From assembly GCF_003932955.1 (NCBI RefSeq), contig NZ_QOVY01000025.1, positions 1-32,140 on the forward strand: DNA of 32,140 bases, given 5' to 3'. Source of the stretch: Chryseobacterium sp. SC28 (GTDB taxonomy: Bacteria > Bacteroidota > Bacteroidia > Flavobacteriales > Weeksellaceae). The position numbers and the translations under genes were made by a program. The notes below the pieces were generated by a model that worked only from the letters and a program-made list of their open reading frames with translations, had not been told where the DNA came from and made no database searches. Of this stretch, positions 1 to 7,977 are shown piece by piece; position 1 is the first letter of the stretch; the number at the start of each line of letters is the position of its first letter.

Positions 1-158
1 ATTACCTCCAAAATCACATCTTTTACAATGATTCAATATCTCAATTTCTTTGTTTTCAAAAGAAGTTTGAACAAAATTAAAATGAATTTATTCTAAATGC
101 ACAACAGGTTATTCTTCATTAAATGTACAAAAAATTGCAACGTTATCGGGAAATTAAT

Positions 159-1538
159 CTACAGATTCTCTGTCTTGATTTCTTCAACAGAATGTTTGTG
201 TTTAAAGAACACGGCAAAAAGCACAGCCACCACGAGCGCATAAGCCGCAAAATAAAGCCAGATTTGATGCCAATCTTTTACCAAGACGGGGTACGATAAT
301 GTGCCATCCGGATTGACAGCGGAACGGAACGATTTTTTAAGAATTTGAAGAAAGGTAGAATTGTCGGGCGTTGTCTGCAAAAATGCCGCCAAGTCTTGCA
401 CCGTTGTGAACCTGATGGTAAAAAACCGGTCAATGGCCCAGCCTGCGATATTGCTTCCCAACACGGCTCCAAAACCATTCGTCATCATCATAAACAAACC
501 TTGTGCAGAGGAGCGGATCTTTTTGTCGGTGGTAGTTTCTACAAATAATGATCCGGAAATATTGAAAAAATCGAAGGCCATTCCGTAAACTATGCACGAG
601 AGGATAATCATCCAAAGGCCGTCTACAGGATCTCCATAAGCAAATAATCCGAAACGCAGTACCCATGCAAGCATGCTCATGAGCATTACTTTTTTGACCC
701 CGAATTTTCTTAGAAAAAATGGAATCGCCAAGATAAACAAAGTCTCAGAAACTTGTGAAATAGACATAATGAGTGTCGATTTTTCCACAACAATCGAGTC
801 GGCATATTTGGGATAATTCGCAAATTCGCTAAGGAAAACGTCGCCGTAAGCATTTGTCAATTGCAAAGCTGCACCCAGCAACATCGAAAACAAAAAGAAA
901 AGCGCCATCTTGTAATTACCGAACAGTTTGAAAGCATTAAGACCCAACTGCTCGGAAAGTGGCGCATTCTTGTCGATTAATTTTTGGGGAGGACATTTCG
1001 GCAGCGTCAATGCATATAAACCTAAAAGAATAGCAGCACCGCCAGCGATATAAAACTGTCCTTCCGTCGCTTTATTTCCAGTAAGATTCGTAATCCACAT
1101 TGCGACTATAAATCCTATGGTTCCCCAAACTCTGATCGGGGGAAAATCTTTTATGACGTCCAAATGGCTGTTTTTCAGGATCGTATAGGAAATGGAATTG
1201 GTCAATGCGATCGTTGGCATATAAAAACACATGGCCAGCAACATGATATAAAAGAAAGAAGTGGGCGTCTCCGAATGTGGCAAAATGAAAAGCACCACAC
1301 CATACAGAATCTGCAATACAGAATAAATCTTTTCGGCATTCACCCAGCGATCCGCGATAATTCCGATGAGGGTTGGCATAAAAATCGAGGCAATGCCCAT
1401 CGTACCGAAGACCGCGCCAAACTGTGTGCCATCCCAATGTTTGGTTCCAAACCAAAAGTTTGCTATCGTAATCAGCCAAGCTCCCCAGATAAAGAACTGC
1501 AGAAAGCTAAGGATTGTCAATCGTAATTTTAGACTCAT
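159..1538 (-). CDS. MFS transporter, nucleoside:H+ symporter (NupG/XapB-like) family
   Basis: A 459-residue polytopic membrane protein with about twelve hydrophobic segments. The N-terminal helix (LRLTILSFLQFFIWGAWLIT) and the GIIADRW loop near residue 60 are typical of the nucleoside permease branch of the major facilitator superfamily, which imports nucleosides with protons. The length is a little above the roughly 420 residues of E. coli NupG; the extra residues lie in a polar loop before the last helix (about 380-425). The start is 25 bases after the stop of the bifunctional nuclease gene on the same strand, so the two are probably co-transcribed. No terminator is visible after the stop. 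The substrate is inferred from the family only; confidence in MFS is high, in nucleosides moderate. Confidence 0.82.
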   Translation of the reverse strand: MSLKLRLTILSFLQFFIWGAWLITIANFWFGTKHWDGTQFGAVFGTMGIASIFMPTLIGIIADRWVNAEKIYSVLQILYGVVLFILPHSETPTSFFYIMLLAMCFYMPTIALTNSISYTILKNSHLDVIKDFPPIRVWGTIGFIVAMWITNLTGNKATEGQFYIAGGAAILLGLYALTLPKCPPQKLIDKNAPLSEQLGLNAFKLFGNYKMALFFLFSMLLGAALQLTNAYGDVFLSEFANYPKYADSIVVEKSTLIMSISQVSETLFILAIPFFLRKFGVKKVMLMSMLAWVLRFGLFAYGDPVDGLWMIILSCIVYGMAFDFFNISGSLFVETTTDKKIRSSAQGLFMMMTNGFGAVLGSNIAGWAIDRFFTIRFTTVQDLAAFLQTTPDNSTFLQILKKSFRSAVNPDGTLSYPVLVKDWHQIWLYFAAYALVVAVLFAVFFKHKHSVEEIKTENL

Positions 1539-1563
1539 TTATCGTCAAGGATGTTGGTACAGA

Positions 1564-2166
1564 TTATTCTATTTTTTTGTTTCTTCGCTTGATTTCTTCT
1601 TGCAGCCTTAGAGCGGTGTCGTAATCTTCTTCCTTCACGGCATCTGCCAACAACTGATCCAGTTCTTCCGAAGAGAGTCCGGACAGATCGTTGAATGCGC
1701 CCACCTCTCCAGCTTCGGCTTCATCTCCCATCTTTGGCGTTTCATCAAGTTCTAAAAGAATTCCGGCTTCGTTCAAGACCTCGGCCGTTGTAAAAATAGG
1801 AGCATCAAAGCGAACCGCCATCGCAACAGCGTCCGAAGTTCTGGCATCCAAAATGAGTTCTTCGTCTGACAATGGATTTTTGAAATTAATATTGGAAAAG
1901 AAAACCCCGTCTTTAATTTGATAAATAATAACCGACTCTATTTTGAAGTGTGTACTTTTTACAAACTGTGTGAACAAGTCGTGCGTGAGCGGACGTGGCG
2001 GATGGATATCTTTTTCTAATCCCAACGAAATGGACTGTGCTTCGAAATTACCAATCACGACTGGCAGTTTCACCGATGTTTCTTCATGTTCCAACAGCAG
2101 TGCATAAGCACCCGACTGGGTTTGGCTGTAGGATATTCCTCGTATGATTAATCTTTTATAATCCAT
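1564..2166 (-). CDS. Bifunctional nuclease family protein (DUF151) with C-terminal UVR motif
   Basis: A 200-residue protein. Residues 1-130 are the BFN/DUF151 domain (MDYKRLIIRGISYSQTQ..., LPVVIGNFEAQSI, ARTSDAVAMAVR), related to plant bifunctional nucleases that act on RNA and DNA. A glycine- and acid-rich linker leads to a UvrB/UvrC-type coiled motif at about 163-195 (LSSEELDQLL...YDTALRLQEEIKRR). This two-part arrangement is usual in Bacteroidetes. The molecular role in bacteria is not settled. It is the first gene of a likely two-gene unit with the downstream MFS transporter. The ATG lies exactly four bases after a perfect TATATTTG -7 box, which suggests an almost leaderless mRNA and fixes the start. 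Confidence 0.88.
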   Translation of the reverse strand: MDYKRLIIRGISYSQTQSGAYALLLEHEETSVKLPVVIGNFEAQSISLGLEKDIHPPRPLTHDLFTQFVKSTHFKIESVIIYQIKDGVFFSNINFKNPLSDEELILDARTSDAVAMAVRFDAPIFTTAEVLNEAGILLELDETPKMGDEAEAGEVGAFNDLSGLSSEELDQLLADAVKEEDYDTALRLQEEIKRRNKKIE

Positions 2167-2170
2167 TTAG

Positions 2171-2178
2171 CAAATATA
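2171..2178 (-). promoter_or_regulatory. -7 promoter box (TATATTTG) of the bifunctional nuclease gene
   Basis: On the minus strand TATATTTG matches the Bacteroidetes -7 consensus TAnnTTTG exactly. The start codon follows after only four bases. No convincing -33 TTTG is seen at the expected distance. Confidence 0.6.
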
Positions 2179-2237
2179 AAATATTTTGGTAATTTTTTAT
2201 CGAGAAATTGTGGATTTTTGCATATCACAAATTGTGT

Positions 2238-2343
2238 TTATCTTGCATTGAAAGTTCCAAAACGTCGCAAGCCCGAAACATATAAAAGCCTTAGTGCTAC
2301 ATCTTTTCTGAATGGTCGCCAAAATTTCATGATGATTCCATAA
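2238..2343. other. Intergenic element with short open frames on both strands
   Basis: The 226-base gap between the nuclease gene and etfA holds two overlapping short frames. A plus-strand TTG-started frame of 31 codons (2248-2343) begins MKVPKRRKPETYK and ends just before a hairpin terminator. A minus-strand ATG-started frame of 30 codons (2238-2330) begins MKFWRPFRKDVALR. Only one, or neither, can be a gene. The look is that of a dispersed intergenic repeat carrying accidental open frames. The 11-base palindrome CACAAATTGTG at 2226-2236 borders it. Not recognised with certainty. Confidence 0.3.
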
Positions 2344-2375
2344 AAAAACCCGAGCCAATCACTCAGGTTTTTGAT
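2342..2375. terminator. Rho-independent terminator after etfA (works on both strands)
   Basis: AAACCCGAG at 2346-2354 pairs with CTCAGGTTT at 2362-2370 around a seven-base loop, with one wobble-type position. On the minus strand it is followed by a run of seven T, suited to ending etfBA; T-rich sequence also follows on the plus strand. Confidence 0.75.
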
Positions 2376-2392
2376 TTTTATTTAAAGGGATT

Positions 2393-3343
2393 TCAGGCGC
2401 CTTTCAACGCTTTGATTTTCTCCGTCAACGCAGGTACCACTTGGAAAGCGTCGCCTACGACACCATAATCTGCCGCTTTAAAAAATGGCGCTTCGGGATC
2501 ATTGTTGATCACAACAATGGTCTTGGAACCGTTGACACCCGCCAAATGCTGAATAGCGCCGGAGATACCAACTGCGATATAAAGATTGGGCGCGATGGCT
2601 TTCCCGGTCTGCCCCACGTGCTCTGTGTGCGGTCGCCAGCCGATATCGGAAACGGGTTTGGAACAGGCAGTTGCCGCCCCCAAGACATTGGCCAGTTCTT
2701 CGATCATTCCCCAGTTTTCCGGCCCTTTCAGACCTCTTCCTGCGGAAACAACGATTTCGGCTTCTTTAAGATCTAATTTCCCGGAGGACTGCTCGTGGTT
2801 GATGACTTTGGTATCGTCGTTGGTGATGCTCAGTTCTTTCACTTCCTCCGAACCGGATGCCGGATTTTCTTTAACACCAAAAGCATTTTGAGAAACCGTG
2901 ACGACTACCCCGTCTGCATTGGCCTTGGCGTGCATAAATCCTTTTCCGGAGAAGGATTTTCTCCTTACTTGGAAGGGCGATGTACTTTCGGGAACGTCAA
3001 CCGCATTGGTAATCAACGCGTAATTTTTCTGAATCGCCAGCATTGGCGCAACGGAAGAAGCGTCGGTGGTATGAGGAAAAACGATGATTTTGCCGTCAAA
3101 AACCTGTGCTACGGCCTCTGCATAAGCTTTTGAACTGAAATTTTTCAGACCCGCATCTTTTACATGAACAACTTTGTCCGCGCCACATTTGTAAAGTAAA
3201 TCCGAAGAATCGGTGGGATTGATGGAAATTGCGGTTACTGAATCTCCTAATTTTGCTGCGATTGCCTTGGCATAGGAAACGGCTTCGAAGGCCGCTTTTT
3301 TGTAGATGCCGTTTATATTTTCTGCGTAAACGAATACTGCCAT
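2393..3343 (-). CDS. etfA: Electron transfer flavoprotein, alpha subunit
   Basis: A 316-residue protein that with EtfB forms the FAD-containing heterodimer shuttling electrons from acyl-CoA and other dehydrogenases to the quinone pool. The N-terminal ETF domain (MAVFVYAENINGIYKKA) is followed by the FAD-binding C-terminal domain: AGRGLKGPENW at 201-211, the VGQTGK loop at 243-248, GISGAIQHLAG at 259-269 and INNDPEAPFF at 279-288. Length is normal for the family. It follows etfB after 53 bases on the same strand and is closed by the terminator at 2342-2375, so the two form an operon. Confidence 0.96.
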   Translation of the reverse strand: MAVFVYAENINGIYKKAAFEAVSYAKAIAAKLGDSVTAISINPTDSSDLLYKCGADKVVHVKDAGLKNFSSKAYAEAVAQVFDGKIIVFPHTTDASSVAPMLAIQKNYALITNAVDVPESTSPFQVRRKSFSGKGFMHAKANADGVVVTVSQNAFGVKENPASGSEEVKELSITNDDTKVINHEQSSGKLDLKEAEIVVSAGRGLKGPENWGMIEELANVLGAATACSKPVSDIGWRPHTEHVGQTGKAIAPNLYIAVGISGAIQHLAGVNGSKTIVVINNDPEAPFFKAADYGVVGDAFQVVPALTEKIKALKGA

Positions 3344-3396
3344 TTTTGTTTGATTTAATGATTGAAAATTAAAATATGTATGTATTTTGAATCCGA

Positions 3397-4143
3397 TTAG
3401 ATTACTTTTGCTTCTTCGTGAAGCAATCTTACCAGCTCGTCCAAGTTATCTGGGGAAACCAGTTTCACCGCCGCTCTGGGCGCCACGCTGTCGAACGAAA
3501 CCGCTTCCACTTTCACTTCGGCATTCGAAGGTTCTGCCACGTGAAGAGGCTTGGTCCTTGCAGACATAATCCCTCTCATATTGGGAATGATGAGATCTTT
3601 CTCATCCACCAAGCCTTTTTGTCCTGCGACTACGGCCGGCAACTTCACGGAAATGGTTTCTTTTCCACCTTCAATTTCTCGTACAGCCGTAGCTTCCGAA
3701 CCGCTAACTTCTAAGCCCACGCAAGCGTTGACAAAAGGGAAATTCAGCAACTGCGCTACCATACCCGGGACTGCGCCGCCGTTGTAATCGATGGATTCCT
3801 TGCCCATTAAAATCAGATCGTAACCGCCGTCTTGGGCAACTTTTGCAATTTCTTTAGCGACAGAAAAACTATCTTTTGCTTCTGCATTAACTCTTATCGC
3901 GTCGTTGGCACCGATGGCCAAAGCCTTTCTGATAACCGCTTCTGTTCCGGCATCTCCCACATTCACTACGGTGACGGTTGCGCCTTGAGACTCTTGCAAT
4001 TTGATCGCTTTTGTCAATGCAAATTCGTCCAATGGATTGATGACCCACTGGATTCCGGTTTTGTCGAAGGCAGACTTATCTGCCGTAAAGTTAATTTTAC
4101 TCGTTGTGTCCGGAACACTGCTGATACAAACTAATATTTTCAT
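3397..4143 (-). CDS. etfB: Electron transfer flavoprotein, beta subunit
   Basis: A 248-residue EtfB. It shows the family start MKILVCISSVPDT, the conserved WVINPLDEFALTKAIKL segment near residue 33, the GKESIDYNGGAVPGMVAQLL motif around 115-135 and a C-terminal extension that wraps the partner subunit. EtfB binds AMP and supports the FAD-bearing EtfA. It is the promoter-proximal gene of an etfBA pair on the minus strand. The 225 bases upstream are AT-rich and contain the palindrome ATGCATGCAT (4201-4210); no clean TAnnTTTG promoter was found there. Confidence 0.96.
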   Translation of the reverse strand: MKILVCISSVPDTTSKINFTADKSAFDKTGIQWVINPLDEFALTKAIKLQESQGATVTVVNVGDAGTEAVIRKALAIGANDAIRVNAEAKDSFSVAKEIAKVAQDGGYDLILMGKESIDYNGGAVPGMVAQLLNFPFVNACVGLEVSGSEATAVREIEGGKETISVKLPAVVAGQKGLVDEKDLIIPNMRGIMSARTKPLHVAEPSNAEVKVEAVSFDSVAPRAAVKLVSPDNLDELVRLLHEEAKVI

Positions 4144-4368
4144 CGTAATACAATTATATTTTTGTTATTATGAACTCGGCTAATTTATATAAAAAATGCT
4201 ATGCATGCATAATTTATTATTATTTGATAAATAGTAATGGGGGAAGCCTATATTAATCGGATTTTTAACATATTTTCCCAAATGTCATTGAAGATAATGG
4301 ACAAATTTGCGAAGAAAATTCTTCCATTTTTTGGCATTTCAATTAATAAAAAACAGGTAAAACCCCAT

Positions 4369-5070
4369 TTATTTCTTCACTTGGCTTGGTCTGAACTCGA
4401 TTTTGCTTGGCAAAACTCGCGGATTCATATTCAGCATATCGAGGACGAGCTGTCCCATATCTTCCGGCTGGATTTTCCAATCGTCTTTATCCGAAGGCAC
4501 ATTTCCATCAAAATAAGTCGCGACAGAACCGGGAAGTATGGTGGAAACTTTGATTTTGTATTTTCTAAGATCAATCATCGCAGCCTGCGTGAAGCCTACC
4601 ACGCCAAACTTGGAGGCGTTGTAACCCGCGCCGTTTTCGAAGAAGTAGGCTCCTGCCAAGCTTGCAATTGTGATATAATATCCTTCTGATTTTTTCAGTT
4701 CTTCTACCGAGGCTTTCAAGGTGTAGAAGCATCCGGTAAGGTTGGTTTCCAGCATGGCGTTCCAATCTTCGATGCCGAGTTCATCCACCGGTTTTAAAAT
4801 CCCCAAACCGGCATTGGCGATCACAACATCCAGCTTACCAAATCGTTGTATGATTTTGGAAACTGCATTTTCTTCATCGGCAAAATTGCGAACATCAGAT
4901 ATGACTCCAAAAATACTTTCCGAAATCTCCTTAAGTTCCGAAACCGCTCTATCTAAATCTTCTTGTTTTCTGCCGCAGATGGCAACTTGGTAACCATTTT
5001 TCAGCAATACTTCTGCAATTCCGTATCCGATGCCTTTGCTTCCGCCTGTGATATATACTACTTTCGACAT
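4369..5070 (-). CDS. Short-chain dehydrogenase/reductase (classical SDR)
   Basis: A 233-residue Rossmann-fold oxidoreductase. It has the cofactor motif TGGSKGIG at 8-15, NAG at 86-88, the catalytic Ser in TIASLAG (S137), and YNASK giving Y150 and K154. Arg34 after the second beta strand (ICGRKQ) suggests NADP(H). The substrate cannot be told from the sequence. It begins 53 bases after the dipeptidase stop on the same strand and may be co-transcribed with it. Length is slightly short but normal for the family. Confidence 0.88.
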   Translation of the reverse strand: MSKVVYITGGSKGIGYGIAEVLLKNGYQVAICGRKQEDLDRAVSELKEISESIFGVISDVRNFADEENAVSKIIQRFGKLDVVIANAGLGILKPVDELGIEDWNAMLETNLTGCFYTLKASVEELKKSEGYYITIASLAGAYFFENGAGYNASKFGVVGFTQAAMIDLRKYKIKVSTILPGSVATYFDGNVPSDKDDWKIQPEDMGQLVLDMLNMNPRVLPSKIEFRPSQVKK

Positions 5071-5123
5071 AATTTTTTTATTTTAATATTAACAAAAAAG
5101 ACCACGTAATCTGTCTTAATATT

Positions 5124-6506
5124 TTATCCTTTTGTATAGAATTCAAAGAAATACGGGATGCTCTCGATGCCTTTGTAATAATTGTAAAGTCCGTAATGCT
5201 CGTTGGGCGAATGGATGGCGTCGGAATCCAGACCGAATCCCATCAGGACAGATTTTGCGCCCAACACTTTCTCAAACAACGACGTAATCGGAATACTGCC
5301 GCCGCTTCTGTACGGCAGAACTTCTTTTCCGAAGGCTTTTTCCATCGCTTTTTTTGCGGCTCGGAATTCTTTGGTGTCGCTTTCCAGAACGTAAGGCATC
5401 CCGCCGTGGTGCGGCGTCACTTTTATTTTCACGCTTTTGGGCGCTATTTTTTCGAAATATTTTGTGAATTTTTCCACGATTTCTTCTGGTGTTTGATTTG
5501 GAACCAGTCTCATTGATATTTTAGCAAAAGCTTTGGAAGCAATCACCGTTTTGGCTCCCTCGCCGATGTAGCCGCCCCAAATCCCGTTCACGTCCAAACT
5601 GGGTCGGATCGATGCTCTTTCCAAAGTCGTATAGCCTTCCTCGCCTTGAATATCCTGAAGACCAATTGATTTTTTGTATGCTTCCGGATCGTCTTTCAGT
5701 TTGTTCATTTCTTTTCGGTCTTCCTCGGAAACGGTCAAAACATTGCCGTAGAAACCATCGATGGTGATGTGGCCTTTGTCGTCAATCAGGTCGCCAATCA
5801 TCTTAGCCAATACATTGATGGGATTAGGAACGGCGCCGCCATACAGCCCTGAATGCAGATCACGATTCGGACCTTCGACTTCAACTTCTACATAGCACAG
5901 CCCTCGCAAACCCGTTGTCACTGTCGGTTGTTCGTTAGAATAAATGTGTGTGTCGGAAATCAGGATGACGTTGCAGCTTAGTTTTTCTTTGTGATCTTCC
6001 AGAAAATCTGCCAGACTTGCCGAACCAACCTCCTCCTCACCTTCTATCAAAAACTTGATATTGCAAGGTAGCGAATTGGTTTTCATCATTGCTTCGAACG
6101 CTTTGACGTGCATAAAGAATTGACCTTTGTCGTCTGCAGAACCTCGTGCGAAGATGGCACCGTCTGGATGAAGTTCCGTTTTTTTCACCACGGGTTCAAA
6201 GGGATCGCTGATCCATAAATCCAAAGGATCCGCAGGCTGGACATCGTAATGACCGTAAACCAAAACAGTCGGCAAATTCTTATCGATAATTTTCTCTCCG
6301 AAAACTATGGGATAGCCTTTGGTTTCAAGGATTTCGACGTTGTCTGCTCCAGCAATTTTCAGATGTTTTGCCACTTCGTCGGCACATTTCAGGACTTCTG
6401 ATTTGTAGGCCGGATCTGCGCTGATGGAAGCGATTCTTAGGATGTCGAAAAGTTCGTCGAGAAAACGTTGTTTGTTTTCGTTGATGTATGTTTGGGTGGT
6501 GCTCAT
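5124..6506 (-). CDS. M20 family metallopeptidase (dipeptidase)
   Basis: A 460-residue zinc peptidase of the M20 dipeptidase group, probably cleaving dipeptides in the cytoplasm. Metal and catalytic motifs are present: VYGHYDVQPADP with H86 and D88, GSADDKGQ at 122-129 (bridging Asp), IEGEEEVGS at 154-162 (catalytic and metal-binding Glu), DLHSG in the lid domain, and HSPNEH near the C terminus as final ligand. No signal peptide is present. Just upstream (6529-6545) lies a single copy of the repeat core that also builds the array between purK and purE. Confidence 0.9.
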   Translation of the reverse strand: MSTTQTYINENKQRFLDELFDILRIASISADPAYKSEVLKCADEVAKHLKIAGADNVEILETKGYPIVFGEKIIDKNLPTVLVYGHYDVQPADPLDLWISDPFEPVVKKTELHPDGAIFARGSADDKGQFFMHVKAFEAMMKTNSLPCNIKFLIEGEEEVGSASLADFLEDHKEKLSCNVILISDTHIYSNEQPTVTTGLRGLCYVEVEVEGPNRDLHSGLYGGAVPNPINVLAKMIGDLIDDKGHITIDGFYGNVLTVSEEDRKEMNKLKDDPEAYKKSIGLQDIQGEEGYTTLERASIRPSLDVNGIWGGYIGEGAKTVIASKAFAKISMRLVPNQTPEEIVEKFTKYFEKIAPKSVKIKVTPHHGGMPYVLESDTKEFRAAKKAMEKAFGKEVLPYRSGGSIPITSLFEKVLGAKSVLMGFGLDSDAIHSPNEHYGLYNYYKGIESIPYFFEFYTKG

Positions 6507-6527
6507 TTTTTATATTTATTTTTTGAA

Positions 6528-6552
6528 ATGCAAAGTGCGCAAAGATTTTTTT
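6528..6552. repeat. Solitary copy of the GCAAAGTGCGCAAAG dispersed repeat core
   Basis: The bases ATGCAAAGTGCGCAAAG followed by a T run match the core of the seven-copy array at 17927-18612 (AACGCAAAGTGCGCAAAG plus a T run). It lies some 20 bases before the dipeptidase start codon. Confidence 0.65.
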
Positions 6553-6651
6553 AAATTATTGAAATGATTATTAGTTTCAAACTCATCAAAGAACAATCAA
6601 TGGTGATGATTATTAGAATGGCTGGTTTTAACTTATTGCGGTTTGTAAAAA

Positions 6652-6679
6652 TAAAAAATGTCCTGCAAAGGCAAGACAT
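6652..6679 (-). terminator. Rho-independent terminator of the small lipoprotein gene
   Basis: ATGTCCTGC (6658-6666) pairs with GCAAGACAT (6671-6679) around a four-base loop, with one wobble. On the minus strand a run of six T follows (6657-6652). Confidence 0.75.
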
Positions 6680-6709
6680 ACTTTTTGATAATATTTTTAT
6701 AAAATCGGA

Positions 6710-6967
6710 TTAATGTTCAGATTTTGGAGTTTCTGCGGTTGCAGTTTTGACTTCCGGAGCCATCGCGGTTTTTGCGGTGTCGGAGGCTACGGATTGAGCT
6801 GTTGTCGCGGTGTCAGCGGCTGGTTTGTACGTTCCTTTTGGGGCATTGGGGTCATCATATCGCACGACGTCGTCTGTTTTTTTCAGACGGCCTTTGTTGC
6901 CGCCGGCAGGAATGTCGCAAGAAACAACAATAAGAGCAGAAGCCAATAATATCACTGATTTTTTCAT
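6710..6967 (-). CDS. Small Thr/Ala-rich lipoprotein of unknown function
   Basis: An 85-residue protein with a lipoprotein signal peptide: MKKSVILLASALIVVSC, with the lipobox VVSC placing the modified Cys at 17. The mature part is low complexity, rich in Ala, Thr, Lys and Asp (DTATTAQSVASDTAKTA), and probably an unstructured envelope tether. No domain is recognised. It stands alone, with its own strong promoter (6987-7017) and its own terminator (6652-6679), which supports it as a real single-gene unit. Confidence 0.8.
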   Translation of the reverse strand: MKKSVILLASALIVVSCDIPAGGNKGRLKKTDDVVRYDDPNAPKGTYKPAADTATTAQSVASDTAKTAMAPEVKTATAETPKSEH

Positions 6968-6986
6968 GAAATTAAATTTGATGCGT

Positions 6987-7017
6987 CAAAAGTAGTGAAA
7001 TTGAGATTTTCTGCAAA
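6987..7017 (-). promoter_or_regulatory. Promoter of the small lipoprotein gene (TTTG-N19-TACTTTTG)
   Basis: On the minus strand TTTG at 7017-7014 is followed after exactly 19 bases by TACTTTTG at 6994-6987, a full match to the Bacteroidetes -33/-7 consensus. The ATG follows 19 bases later. Confidence 0.8.
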
Positions 7018-7078
7018 ATGTTTTTATTACTTATTAATGGTTAATTGTTAATTATTAATTTGATCGGCAAATCTGCTC

Positions 7079-7171
7079 TGTTGCGAAGCGCGCCCCGACC
7101 TGAGTGGAGCTCTTTTTCTTTTTTTTCAAAAAAGAAAAAAGCGGGAACGGAGGGCGGATAAAGGCGCCCAA
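7079..7171. repeat. REP-like intergenic element with a long A/T hairpin
   Basis: A GC-rich segment (GAAGCGCGCCCCGACC ... GGGAACGGAGGGCGG) in an otherwise AT-rich gap. It encloses a hairpin of about 11 pairs, CTTTTTCTTTTTT (7112-7124) with AAAAAAGAAAAA (7128-7139), and GGAGCTC just before it. The composition contrasts sharply with its surroundings. It resembles intergenic repeats common in Chryseobacterium genomes, but only one copy lies in this window. Confidence 0.45.
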
Positions 7172-7172
7172 A

Positions 7173-7203
7173 TAAAAAAAACCTGACTCAAAATGAATCA
7201 AGT
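7173..7203 (-). terminator. Rho-independent terminator of clpP
   Basis: ACCTGACTCA (7181-7190) pairs with TGAATCAAGT (7194-7203) with two wobble positions. A run of eight A (7173-7180) gives the T tract on the minus strand, 25 bases after the clpP stop. Confidence 0.7.
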
Positions 7204-7227
7204 TTCCTTGTTTAAAATTACTGCTTA

Positions 7228-7905
7228 TTATGCTTTTCTTTCGAGCACTTCATCTACCATTCCGTGTTCTTTAGCTTCGGTAGAGGTCATCCAATAATCT
7301 CTGTCGGAGGCTTTTTCTACCCATTCGTAGGTTTTTCCGGAATGCTCGGAAATGATGTCGTAGAGTTCTTTTTTGAGTTTCAGCATTTCTCTCAAATTGA
7401 TTTCCATATCCGAGGCTACGCCTTGCGCACCGCCGCTGGGCTGGTGGATCATCACACGGGCGTGTTTCAGTGCGGAACGTTTTCCTTTCTCCCCTGCTAC
7501 CAGAAGCACGGCGCCCATAGAGGCGGCCATTCCGGTGCAGATGGTGGCGACGCTTGGTTTGATGATCTGCATCGTGTCGTAGATTCCCAATCCTGCGTAA
7601 ACGCTTCCGCCCGGAGAATTGATGTAGATCTGAATGTCTTTGGTGGAGTCGGAACTTTCTAAAAACAGCAATTGCGCTGTCACGATATTCGCCACCTGAT
7701 CGTCGATTCCTGTTCCAAGGAAGATGATTCTATCCATCATCAGTCGGGAGAAAACGTCCATCTGTGCCACGTTCATTCTGCGCTCTTCCATAATGTAGGG
7801 CGTAAGGTTCGTCGGGTTAAACATTCCCATATATTGATCTGTTGCCAGGCCGTTGTTTCCCAAATGTTTTACGGAGAAATCTCTAAATTCTTTTTTAATG
7901 TCCAT
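7228..7905 (-). CDS. clpP: ATP-dependent Clp protease proteolytic subunit
   Basis: A 225-residue ClpP serine protease subunit, which forms the tetradecameric barrel used by ClpX/ClpC unfoldases. The catalytic triad is visible: S129 in GMAASMGA, H154 in RVMIHQP and D203 in SDRDYWM. The oligomerisation and substrate-groove segment INSPGGSVYAGLGIYD lies at 95-110. The N-terminal extension of about 18 residues relative to the E. coli numbering matches the processed propeptide region. The gene stands alone between the REP-like element with its terminator and dnaG; no clpX lies next to it. Confidence 0.97.
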   Translation of the reverse strand: MDIKKEFRDFSVKHLGNNGLATDQYMGMFNPTNLTPYIMEERRMNVAQMDVFSRLMMDRIIFLGTGIDDQVANIVTAQLLFLESSDSTKDIQIYINSPGGSVYAGLGIYDTMQIIKPSVATICTGMAASMGAVLLVAGEKGKRSALKHARVMIHQPSGGAQGVASDMEINLREMLKLKKELYDIISEHSGKTYEWVEKASDRDYWMTSTEAKEHGMVDEVLERKA

Positions 7906-7977
7906 ATTCTATGTGCTTGTTTTTAAATCTCTATTGAGTTTGCAATTTTTATTCCTTTGCTAAAGTAGGACTTTCTG

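Noticed and set aside
1-36. Minus-strand frame running off the left edge from a TTG at 36, reading MNHCKRCDFGGN with a CxxC pair.
   Set aside because: Only 12 codons are visible, with no promoter and no ATG; it could be a real zinc-site protein but cannot be supported from this window.
4237-4689. Plus-strand 150-codon frame overlapping the SDR gene end.
   Set aside because: Mostly antisense to the SDR; the part in the gap has no promoter or recognisable sequence.
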